DNA from: Aricia agestis
Taxonomy: Eukaryota; Arthropoda; Insecta; Lepidoptera; Lycaenidae
Reading direction: 5' to 3'
Assembly (NCBI RefSeq): GCF_905147365.1
Contig: NC_056415.1
Location: 13,100,001 to 13,164,000 of the forward strand
Length of the DNA stretch: 64,000 nucleotides
This document shows, piece by piece, positions 34,301 to 43,700 of the stretch. Made by a program: the position numbers and the translations under genes. The notes below the pieces were generated by a model. The model did not search any database. It worked only from the letters and a program-made list of their open reading frames with translations, and was not told where the DNA came from. Position 1 is the first letter of the stretch; each line of letters begins with the position of its first letter.

Positions 34301-35992
34301 TAGGCCAACGTTTCTATTTGAATTTCATCAATACGGCACTTTTAGGCATTTAGGCATTTTCAAGATTCCAATTGACGTCCGATTCCGATAGCAGACTAAA
34401 GAACAGACTTTCGAAAGATGAACATTGCTCGTCGTTTGGGAGCGCGATATGGCACGCGAAGTACATACACATGCGGTATCTATCATGACCTGTCTGTGGT
34501 CAGGACATATCCAAATCCAGCTAACAGATCATGGCTAACATAGACTTGAGATAGCCTGACAAAATTATGTAAGTTCTCCTTATAATAAATCTATGCCAAT
34601 AAAGCAAACACTCACTTGAACTAACAGTATCCTCTTGTTCTTCATTGTCTTTGCTTTCATCTGTCTCCATTGACTCACTTATCTTTGGTTTCTTGCCATA
34701 CTTCCTTTCAGTGTGTTTCCTTAGTATACGAGGAGTGGGAGCCTCGTCTGGGGAATCATCTCCATCTGTGCTTGCCACTGAACAAGTAGACGTTGTGCTA
34801 ACAGTACTGACAGCTGTGGCCATACTGTCGCTGGACGGTGCCGGCCTGACTAGTATAGTTTGTCCCTTTGGAGCTCCCGGACGCAGAGCAGCTTGGTTGC
34901 CACCTTCAGTTGTTTTAATGAAAACCAGCTTTGGTGGTCCAATAAACATGGGTCTGCAATAAATTACAGAAATATTAAGATTTTCTAAAAACAATACTCT
35001 TGAACTTAGTTTAATAATAAAAATTGTAATATTAGCAATATGTATTAAATAATGTACCTTGTAACTCCTCCTTGAGTGGGGCTGGGGCTGAAAGATTTTA
35101 GGAGCTTATCATCCTTCTTAACAGTTAGCTTAGGGTTAGGTTCCTCAGGCTTCTTCGCTACTTGTTTATTTAAGTTTGCAGCTGGTGTGACATTGGCTGT
35201 GGTATTTGAGGTTTTTTCCGCTGGTGTAGAGTCACCGCCGGCTTCATCTGTTTGCCTCCAGAGACCCCTAATTTTCAACACCTCCCCAGCCTTCAAAACG
35301 ATGTCTAATACCTCGTTCGAAACTGTTGTCTCGCCTAAAATATTTTTATAGAATTTTAATATTCACACTTAGTACATTTTTATTCCCACTTAATGAATAT
35401 ATTTATATATCTATGGACGCTTCACACCACGTCAGTATGGCCCCGTGCTAAGTACCTGAAGGACCAGACCAGACAACGGAAATATTATATTTAATTAATA
35501 CTTTTATACTATACATATATTTAACATTTTTATTATTCAATACACATCCATGACCCAGGGATTTTGAAAACTTTTTGTTCCGTCTGTGGGATTCGAACCC
35601 CCGGCTTGAGCTACCAACAGCCCACCAACTGAGCCACAGAGGTCGTAAACTGGCACTACACATAAGTAACAAAAATAAATGAATTACTTTTAGTAAATAC
35701 CTTTGTACATGTATTCTATAAGAATTTTCAAGGCCTTGGTCGATATTTCGGAGGGTAGTACCACATACAGCATCCCGCCCATTCTCATGACCGATCTCTG
35801 GCCCTCGAAGAGACTGCTCAGGTAGATGCTGCACGAGCTCAGTATGAACTTATGCGCCGGTATCTGTGACCCGTCCATAGTACACAGAACCACGTCGGTA
35901 AAGCGGTCCGAACGTAGCAGCGCCGCTACAGACCCATTCAAATGGGAACTGTGCGAGTGCCATTTTAGCTGATACGTGTCCGTCGACGTCAT
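25369..35992 (-). CDS. BTB/POZ domain C2H2 zinc-finger protein
   Basis: Exons (transcription order) 35992-35701, 35334-35058, 34953-34616, 33968-33790, 33650-33522, 32050-31939, 30784-30644, 29732-29583, 25505-25369. Likely a nuclear DNA-binding regulator. Residues about 8-125 are a BTB/POZ domain (LKWHSHSSHLNGSVAALL, FTDVVLC, IPAHKFILSSCS, LKIRGLW). A linker rich in Ser, Thr and acidic residues follows, then four C2H2 fingers: CELC..HVQGH, CDLC..HIQSTH, CSHC..HMRTH, CGMC..HLRTLH. Reading from the ATG, the frame meets TGA at 29602-29604, giving 532 aa. The same exon continues in frame to a good donor (GTGGGT) in the phase required by the last exon, and both sides are RG-rich; ignoring that TGA the product would be 584 residues. 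A 5' UTR intron is likely just above the ATG. I cannot name the orthologue. Confidence 0.85.
25921..26218. mobile_element. two adjacent MITE copies, 'cctaggcag' family
   Basis: Copy one spans 25921-26082 (gtactatcagagaagttgat ... caacttcctcgatggtac). Copy two follows directly, 26083-26218 (tactatcgattcataggcag ... caatttcttcgatggtac). They lie head to tail in the last intron of the BTB gene. Confidence 0.7.
26358..27488 (-). mobile_element. Helitron, non-autonomous
   Basis: On the minus strand it begins TCTTAATATATATATTTC at 27488 and ends with hairpin cgcgggcgaagccgcg then CTAG at 26361-26358. Host A and T flank it correctly. Internal blocks (gttaacaaacggcggagtaa, cctcccccattttgaaagtc) recur at 51180-51540. 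No Rep/helicase coding. Confidence 0.8.
27525..28663. mobile_element. fold-back element with about 400-bp arms
   Basis: Left arm from aaagaagaaggggc (27525) is mirrored by gccccttcttcttt (ending 28663). Long matching stretches include atgggagaaaaaagttaatg and its complement, and gaacattttattgtatgac and its complement. The inner halves repeat related blocks (caatactagcgaatggtgca). AT-rich and non-coding; in the last BTB intron, starting 36 bp after the Helitron. Confidence 0.8.
28772..29564. mobile_element. MITE carrying a second MITE and a LINE tail
   Basis: Outer element of the 'cctaggcag' family (gactatcagagaagttgatt ... tttattcgatggtac). It is interrupted at 28853-29493 by a copy of the 38-bp-TIR MITE also seen at 43658-44154. 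That copy is itself interrupted at 29219-29348 by a 130-bp sequence ending in a AATAAATAAA-type LINE tail and flanked by aaatcg on both sides. Confidence 0.8.
29887..29969. mobile_element. 83-bp hairpin MITE
   Basis: acagggtgtaacaaaaataa at the left and ttatttttgttacacactgt at the right. A half copy is at about 38775-38835. In the last BTB intron but one. Confidence 0.7.
30195..30597 (-). mobile_element. two Helitron-like 5' end fragments
   Basis: Both contain ccgggactcaaa, a caaattt(c/t) block, gcgtgaagcggtaacagaca-like sequence and end near ttcgcatttat. On the minus strand this is the start TCCATACTAATA...AATGCGAAAGTG. The complete relative is at 53065-53275. Confidence 0.6.
30842..30933. 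repeat. 23-bp minisatellite, four units
   Basis: Units start near 30842, 30865, 30888 and 30911 and are related to tggtccttcgagacggacta. It lies in the BTB intron just upstream (in gene sense) of exon 7. Confidence 0.8.
31220..31446. mobile_element. MITE 'ggaacgaagttcc'
   Basis: The end motif ggaacgaagttcc at 31220 is inverted as ggaacttcgttcc at 31434-31446. A fragment with the same end is at about 46677-46740. Includes a short CT-rich run and two acacg units. Confidence 0.65.
32270..33505 (-). pseudogene. decayed tandem copies of a zinc-finger exon
   Basis: Unit signatures recur next to BTB exon 5 (33522-33650): the donor-side block gtgagacaggta occurs at about 32350, 33393 and 33503, each followed by a gatcgat/ccgataa step, a tttcgcggctg block and cggagtgggc or a variant. 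The unit at about 33396-33505 translates on the minus strand to VYTLPAAFKASL, parallel to VFTLPAAWVRHV of the real finger, but its Cys and His ligands are gone. The unit at about 32350-32425 is cut by the THAP-bearing element. The piece at 32270-32310 matches the exon near gagtgggcgtggcttcgcac. Confidence 0.7.
32425..33370 (+). mobile_element. THAP-bearing DNA transposon relic
   Basis: Inverted pieces flank it: cacggcgaccgtgccgtgac and acggagctc near 32489-32520, and gctccgtggccgtgac near 33283-33300 with gcacggcgaccgtgc near 33325-33340. Inside, from ATG 32685, MKYCVLQCRKHSDRRS..TITFHSE fits the start of a THAP domain (C-x3/4-C, then TFH). The frame stops soon after. It splits a decayed zinc-finger exon copy. 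Confidence 0.6.
35409..35646 (-). mobile_element. tRNA-derived SINE, complete copy
   Basis: On the minus strand, starting near 35646, an A box (tggctcagttgg, complement at 35625-35636) and a B box (ggttcgaatcc, complement at 35589-35599) are spaced as in a tRNA. The body is AT-rich, and ggccccgtgctaagtacctg lies at the far end. It sits in BTB intron 1, same strand as the gene. Not a functional tRNA: no paired acceptor stem was found. Confidence 0.8.
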
Positions 35993-37618
35993 TTTTTATT
36001 TATTTCTTCATCTTCTCTAGCATTATCTGAAAATTTAGCCTTGGTTTAAAATCGTATACTTATCCCAAGTCCCAACTTATCCGTAGAACATAAAGTAGGT
36101 ACTCTGTGCCGTAGAAGTTTGTAATATTTTGTTTACAAGCCAAACGCAGTGCCGACATTTCGTTGCTAGGCAACGGCCATGCTGTGTTGTCACATTTCGA
36201 AAGAAATTGGAGTTTGGTACTTTAATAAATTTCAAAATTACTTTAAAACGATTTAGACAGATTGTTATCGAAGTTAAATAATATTAATAAACTACACGTG
36301 TATTAGTAATAGATAATTTCAGCTCATTTGTTTAGTTTTAGTTTTATTAGTAATTATTAATCATTTTTAAATATTATATGTATTTTACACTACTAATTAT
36401 GGCAGCCCTTTCCTTAACTTGTTCCATGCTACGACTTTGTTTCGTCATGGCCGCTGCTTGCTCGTATTGATTATGAAAAATTGAGATATTGATTTTATGA
36501 TTTAGGTAGAACAGCCCAGAATTTACAAAGAAAGAATAGCAAATAATAACTTCCAAACCACAATAATATAATAAAAAAAACATTCAAATTTCAAATAATG
36601 ATGCAAATACACAAACAGATTATGATTTGAAACTCAATTATTCTGCTCTAAAATCTCGAGAGATGGCGTAGGCATTGTTAGATAATAAGTTATTTTACAT
36701 TTAATTTTACTATTAAAAATTAGAAACGTAAAATCTCTTAAATACACCGAAATTAATCGAAATTTGATTATAAAAATATAATCCAAATTGTATATTCGTC
36801 ATTATTAATTTAAAAAATAAAATTAACAGCACAAACTTAACGATAAAAATTAAATCATTACCTTAATGTGTTGATAGTCATTGAAATAATTTAAGAGATC
36901 TACACAATAATATATTAGAAATTGCAATACAATAACTTGCGCGCACCCACCGCTTGCGACCCTCGGATTTGGTGTGCGGCGGCTGCGGCTCTAAAAATCG
37001 ATAGGATTCGTATTGATTTAATACAAGAGCGGGGTTGCGCGTATATCTCATCGATCCATGACTCCCATGAGTTCGCGTCGCGTCGCTGGCATCGCGTTGA
37101 TGCGCGCGCGTGCGCCCTGTTTTCAACACACCTAGCTCTACGGCGACGCCTGCGGTACCCTTCTCCACCCTGTCCATGCGCAAATTGCTACATAACACCC
37201 TAGCTACGCCTAGTAACAACATAGGTAGCACATAATTTATAAAGCATGTACATAGAACAATGTTGTACGTACAACGTCAATATTAAAGGCTCGGTTTTAT
37301 GTCATCATATTTTATTAATGTTAATTAATCATTACAATTAAAATTAATTCTAATTAAAAATAAATTTAGTACTTACTCAGTAGTCCGTTCAAAATAATAC
37401 GTTATAGTTATAGTACGTACCTAATACAAATTTTTACCAATGAAAAGAAATCCGAATTAATTTTTTGTACGCTCATATGAGTATTGTTTCGTTGTGGTTG
37501 CCACAAAGCGTCAGGCATTATTATAAATCATAATGTTATATCATACCATACAGTTTATCTAATATAACATAATATTAGATAAGGATATTATTATAGAAGA
37601 CTGTCTTAATACACATAA
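35993..37618. other. BTB promoter flank, no gene recognised
   Basis: The minus strand just above the BTB ATG has attttcag then a short leader, suggesting a 5' UTR intron. A short minus-strand frame (about 36490-36374; QYEQAAAMTKQSRSMEQVK) could be an exon but has no recognised partner. A GC-richer stretch at about 36940-37200 contains open frames without known domains. Confidence 0.45.
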
Positions 37619-37644
37619 TCTTATATCTTTAAATGAGCAATTCT

Positions 37645-37730
<86 letters not shown>

Positions 37731-37865
37731 AGAATTAGAATTCGGAATCGGCTCCAACGATAGTATATAGGGGGTTTCGGGGGCGATAAATCGATCTAGC
37801 TAGGAATCATTTTTAGAAAATGTCATTTTCATCGGATACCGAGCAAAGCTCGGTCAAACAGCTAG
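37619..37865 (+). mobile_element. Helitron with internal (TA)n
   Basis: Starts TCTTATATCTTTAAATGAGC, ends with hairpin accgagcaaagctcggt and CTAG (37862-37865), host A/T borders correct. The segment after the first 30 bases has expanded into about 80 bp of TA repeat (about 37648-37727), where the copy at 5495-5704 has only a short AT stretch. Confidence 0.85.
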
Positions 37866-39077
37866 TATAAGAATAATATTATATAAGCACCAAATTGTGA
37901 AAGAAAACATAAACCTTATCGTCAAAAATTTAAAACCTAAAACAGCGTGCAGAATGAGTTAAAACGTAGTGATTATATTCTCTTTGGAATGAGTGCCCAA
38001 TGCTACATTATTATAAGTTTATAGATGTGTGAAAAGACACAAACTCTCATGACTTTTCAGTTTTCACATAATATGCGTACTGTATGGCTAGCCGGCATAA
38101 CACATAATAATTAATATTACTGATTGTTGCTGCTTGTTGCCGAAAATTGCTTGCTGTAGTCGTGACGTCAAAGTTGACGAGAGTGGAGCAATTTTAGTTA
38201 TATAAGCGTCCCTTTAGTTTCGAAAAAATAAATTGTCACTTAGATAATAAATTAATAAGAGACAAAATAACAAAGCCTTTTTTGTATAGTAATGCAATAT
38301 ACACAAATGATATACTTTTGTATATTTTGTAGTCAAAAAATAATCACAAGAATCCGTACAAAGACAAACAGATTTTATTTTTTTATAATTATTTACACTT
38401 GTTTATATTTCGTCGCCATTTTAGATTTTTGTTTGGTATATTTTTTGAACCCGATTTTTTTTTCTACCAAAAAGTTTTCCCTTCTTTTTAAATTTAAGTA
38501 CCTCTTTTTAAGGCTATGATTATTGATTGGGCCCTTCTTGATTGGGCCACATAAATTATGTCATTACACCATGATCTAATAAATAAGCGAAACTCGACTC
38601 GTCTGCTTGCATGGGGTACTATTGACCGCGTGCGCAGTATTTATTGATTTTCTTTATGACCGACGCATTTAACCACCCTACAATGCATCTATGCACGCCT
38701 ACTGTATTTATGTTATATTACCTATAGTATTATAATTTTACTGTTCCATAGTATAGGTTCCTAGAAACTTTTTTACAGTGTGCAACAAAAATAAGTGATA
38801 ATACTTAAGGGTGTGTACGTGGTCCTTGTAGAGAGTTCACTGTGAAAGTAGCAGCGCTGAAAGACGACTCGAGTCTCTTTATAAAATACCATGTCCATGT
38901 AGTTACTACAAAATATTAATCATTAATATTATACATAATATTATTATTATCTGTAGCCTCGTAGTTATTACCGAACGCGGGCGTTAATAACTTGGCGTTA
39001 ATAACTAAGAAGAATCTTGTAACATGTTTAATAGGTCAAATAAGGCCAAAGATGGGTCGAGGATTGCGGATTTGAAG

Positions 39078-39122
39078 GATAAGGAACGCGACGAATTTCT
39101 TAAATTCGTCGCGTTCCTTATC
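39078..39122. repeat. hairpin with 21-bp perfect arms
   Basis: Left arm starts gataaggaacgcgacgaatt, the loop is ctt, and the right arm is the exact complement. CpG-rich in an AT-rich setting. Confidence 0.9.
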
Positions 39123-40395
39123 AAGGGCGCGACGACTGACCAGGGCGCCCCGTAGGCCGTAAATTACCTGCAGAGGCGGTGTAAGACGTAAAAATTGAGC
39201 CACCACCTACGGGCCTTGTGTTCGGTCGGGCCGGTCGAATCAAAAAAATATTTCTATCAACAAAATCCGTCCTCTTGCGTCATCGATCAGGGGGCCTCGC
39301 AACAAATTTAGGTCTTGCCCCGCCACTGCAGTTACACGGACGTAAAAAAAATATGCAGTTACATGTCCGCTCTTTAGCCCTCGATTCCTACGAGCTCGCG
39401 CGCGGATTGTAATCTATGACTCTGGTGTTACGAGTGTCATGAATGAATCTTCAGAAAATAACTGAACTGTAAGCGCTCATAATAAAATGTGAGTTTATTT
39501 TTTGCACACTGATAGGCAGTGGCGGCGCAAGGCCAAAATTTTATGTGGGCAAAATATATTTTGCGAGGCCCCCTGATGGATGATGCAAGAAGACGGATTT
39601 TGTTGAAAGATTTTTTTAATACTCGTAAATCCTAAAAAAACGACTGTCTAAGGGGCGTGAGGCCCCTAGGACCGCGAGGCCGTGGGCGGTCTCTCACACC
39701 GTCCACGCCACAGTGTTTTAGAAATCCCCAAAATCGGACATGACTAAGTTAATGCAATGAGTCGATGGCGTCTTATATTTCAAATGCAAGAGTAGAACTC
39801 CCGTGTGCGCGTTTTACTTCGTTTTTGAGAAAATCAATTTTTAAATTAGTCATTTTTTGACTCCTTGAAAACGAAATTATTTTATTTAAGTAAATTAATT
39901 ACGAGGGTTTGTAAACTTGCTACCCAGTTGATTAGATTGATCATTAAGAAACACAAATTTTGTACTTTATTTCATTCCTACAGTTCAAGTACCTAGTTCC
40001 TGAGATTTTAATGTTTCTAAATATTTAAACTTTTTTTTTTCTGCTTTCCTATATGATTTCCGCACATTCTGTCCAAACTGAAAAATACTTTGGTATAGTT
40101 TTACACTACAATATTTTTATTTTTTGTGAATCGCGTCTCATACCAGAGATTTACGAATTTCTAATTTTTATTCGCGCCTTAAAAATTTTAAGAGCAAAGT
40201 TTCATCGAAGTGTTAAAAAAATATCATATTGTGTTAACATGTGGACAGCATTTTTGACGACCAAGGTGAAGAATAAAATATTTTATTATTTGACTGATAA
40301 ATAATTGACTGATTAATTAAATTGTAAATGTTTTATTATTTGACTGATTATAAAAAAAATAATATTTGATGAAACTTTGCTCTTAAAATTTGGCG

Positions 40396-40537
40396 GCGCC
40401 TGCCGCCTCTGCTGATAGGGCACTGATACTTTGAATCCCGGAAAAGGACATAGTCCGATACTTTGTATCCCGGAAAAATGTGCGCTTCCCGCGCGATAAA
40501 CGAATTTTGGCACAACGGAGTTGCGGCCGTCGTCTAG
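40396..40537 (+). mobile_element. Helitron 3' end fragment
   Basis: Contains gatactttgtatcccggaaa, gcgcgataaacgaattttgg and ends ggccgtcgtctag followed by T. Same family as 4194-4414. 5' part uncertain. Confidence 0.55.
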
Positions 40538-40702
40538 TTTATAAATAATATTTCGATCGCAGTTTCCAAGAAATGCTATTTTATTCTATTGTTGTCGCGA
40601 TCACCGGTGCTCTTATGGGGCTTGAAGAATTAAAAGAAACATTTTAAAACATAGGCACTTTATTTTATTTACAATATTTACATGCTTAAAACTACTACAG
40701 TA

Positions 40703-43700
40703 TTACGCCTCCTTCTCTAGATTGAGGAACATGAGTGGGTACATGTGGCCGAGTTTGGCTATCCTCTTCTGTATAATGATGCGAAGCGTGTCGGTGTAGA
40801 TCGCTAGCGGCTTGCATGTCGCCGGGTCCCGCCAGTGTAGCCCTGCGGTGTAAGAATGTTATTGAGAAATGCCAGGATATTTGCAACCTTAACAGTAAGT
40901 ATTAAGGTTTATTTTTTTGATATCGTACTTGTGGATAGTAGACCTACTTATTTGGTCAGGTTACTTAAACTCAGCTAATTGAAACGGCTAAGGCCGTTTG
41001 CCCATCGCCGCTGACACCGGGAGGTCTCCGACAAAAATTTAAATAAAATGCCACTTTATGACCTAGGTCATAAAGTGGTGCTAGTAAAGCTAGCCTATAG
41101 GTTTCATTTTGCTCTACGCCACTACAAAACAGCGGCGGCATGGATTGCTAGACCATTGTCGGTAGAAAATTTAAAAAAGCTTAGATCAGGGCTTCCCAAA
41201 CTGTGCGTCGCGACGCCCCGGAGCGACGCGACTTTGTCCCAAGGGCGTCGCATGTCGACACAACCAAATCGAGTGAGCACCACGCGCATTATATCATTCA
41301 TACATCCCGGGCAGTTAAGTAGGTATCCCCGCTTTCAGAAGCTATGCTCAGAAAACCAAGCACATCCTTCACATTAGCCAGCCTTGCTGGCTTTAATATC
41401 TTTCAGAAATATATTTTTTAAATTTCTATACTCATGTTTTGATTTGGTCATTATTTCCTCATGAAAATAAAAATTACCGAATAGTGTTTTTATGATAAAT
41501 GTACGTAGGCTGGTTCTAAAATTGGAAAGTATTTTTGGGGGGCTGGGTTCAGGGGCGTCGTCAAGAAATGGCACAGTCCCTAGGGCGTCACAGTACAAAT
41601 AAGTTTGGGAAGCCCTGGCTTTGATCATAAAGTTGCATTTTATTTGAATTCTTGTAAGAGACGTCCCGGTGACGGCGCTGCGCCGCGGCGGCGGTGGACA
41701 AACGGCCTAGCATTGACTTGACATAATATTGCAACCAAACAACGTAAGTCCGTCATCTCTCATTAATTTTCTCTGATGGTACCAGAGACCTACTAGATTC
41801 TCGAACTATTCTATTATCATCTTCAGGTAAATTGATACTGCGGACTGCCTAAACAGATTTACAGATAAATAAATAAAAAAAAACTACCTGACGCATCGCA
41901 TGTGAATAGTGCGGGCGAGGGGACGTTGTCGCGCGTGTAGTTCCAGATGCAGTCCCGTAGCACTTGCACTATCTGAAACAAAAAGTTTAAATTAAGCACT
42001 AAGGGGCCACCACTTCCTGATAAATGGCAGATAGAATATGGAGTATCCGTCAGATAAATTGCGGATAGCCTATCCGGTACTTATCAGTAAGTGGTGAAAC
42101 AGGTCTTTAATGTTTTAATAAAAATTGAGCTTGCAATTTCAACATTTTAGCATTTTCTCGTGTAGAACCTACTAAAAACTATCTAGAACCCTAAAAACAC
42201 GGATATTTAAACGCCATCTGCTAGGAAATTACTAATACTTCTTACATAACATGTTACTTGAACCGTACTTTAGATAGTGATGTTGCAACATCACTATCTA
42301 AAGTACGGTTCAAGTCACAGATGGCGCTAGGTGAAGAGAATTTGCGGGAAGTGGGAACTGAAAGGAAAATGGCGCTGCACATGTCATGTAAGTAAACTTT
42401 TTAGTCAGTACAGTAGAGTACAAGTTTCGTATTGACGACACCAGTTAGCAGCACTTTCGTTGCTTTACACATAAAGTTAATATACCTAGCGGAATAGAGA
42501 AACAAAGGCCCGAGCAAGCGAGATGTCACTATCAGTAACACTGCGTGGTAAAATGAGACGTGTAATACATGACAGCAGCATTCTTTTTTTGACGTCCAGT
42601 CGGCACGTGGACTTGAATTCTATGAGATTAAATTGCCGTTGACAATTTAATCTCATAGAATTCAAGTCCAATCATGCTTGTGTAAGTGTATACGTACACA
42701 TATTTTTCACACAGATGAAAACCAATTTCGGTTACGTTTGACAGCTCGAGATTGTTGCTCTATTCCGCTAGGTATATTAACTTTATGGCTTTACAACGCT
42801 GTTTTGGCTCGTGGCCAAAAGCAGTACTAATGTCACCTTATTGTAAAATGTCAATTGGAAATAGCGCGAGCGGTTTCGCCCGTATCACTTTTTAGTCGGT
42901 GCTTTAATTTGCGAAATTTTTTTCGGCACAGTGACAAAATTTAAGAAAGTTCTTAAATAACACGTTATTGCTGAATATCGTATAATACTATTAGGGAAGT
43001 TGATTCTTAGGCAGATGAGGGACAACATTGAATTGACATGATCCGACCAAATGACGTGGGACCGATCTTAAAGCACTCACCTCGGCCGCGGTGAGGTCGG
43101 GCGCCAGCTGGTGTATGTGAGTCAGCGGGTGCGGCAGCAGCTGGCCGAGCGACATGGTGCTCAGCAGCTCCGTCATCGCCGCCAGTTCGCGGGACATCTC
43201 CGCCGACTGCGTGTCTGATAAATACACCATAATTAACTAAAGCGGGGAATACGCTAGAGTCTTGACGGACTTGCCGTCCGTCTAGAGCAGTCTTTCCCAA
43301 AGTGGGCGATAACGCCCCCCTGTGGGCACTGAAGGTCTAGAGGGGGGCGGTGTGGGACCCTGGGGGTGTTGTGTAGAGGCTTGGGAGTGATGTATTTCAT
43401 TGGGATGCATTTTAAATTGAAACAAAGGGGGAGGGCTAAAACATATTGTTCTCATAGTGGGCAGTAGACAAAATAAGTTTGGGAACCCCTGATCTAGAGT
43501 CTAGACTGTAGACACGTCAGACAAGCTTAGCTAAGTACTATAAGCCGGACTGCTCGTGATTGCATGGACCCCATAGTAGGGGAGCTAGTCGGACATGGCT
43601 GCCGGATTTCCTGCAGGCATGAAATATTCAATCGTTTACATAAAAATGTGTTGTATTACTATAGTTTGTGCGTTTTAAGATGATATGGGTGACACTTCTC

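Larger units (their letters stand above)
37866..40702. other. repeat-rich intergenic, INTS5 3' flank
   Basis: No gene recognised. Holds a half hairpin MITE (about 38775-38835), a 21-bp-arm hairpin (39078-39122), an inverted pair of one repeat (about 39169-39332 and 39527-39720; gcgaggccccctgat and inverse) and a Helitron 3' end (to 40537). The likely INTS5 poly(A) signal is AATAAA on the minus strand near 40659-40669. Confidence 0.55.

Noticed and set aside
35578..35646. Possible tRNA gene on the minus strand
   Set aside because: A and B boxes are present, but no paired acceptor stem was found and the body continues as a repeat with another copy at 20589-20683; it is a SINE head.
36374..36583. 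Minus-strand frame ending AAAMTKQSRSMEQVKERAAI
   Set aside because: Looks faintly coding and could be a last exon, but no partner exons or known family were found, so it is mentioned only in the flank entry.
36878..37231. 117-codon minus-strand frame in a GC-richer patch
   Set aside because: No domain, no flanking splice-compatible exons; GC content alone explains the open frame.
39078..42669. Regular hairpins, considered as CRISPR or rho-independent terminators
   Set aside because: Spacing and sequence are unrelated between hairpins and the host is a eukaryote; they are MITE or palindrome structures.
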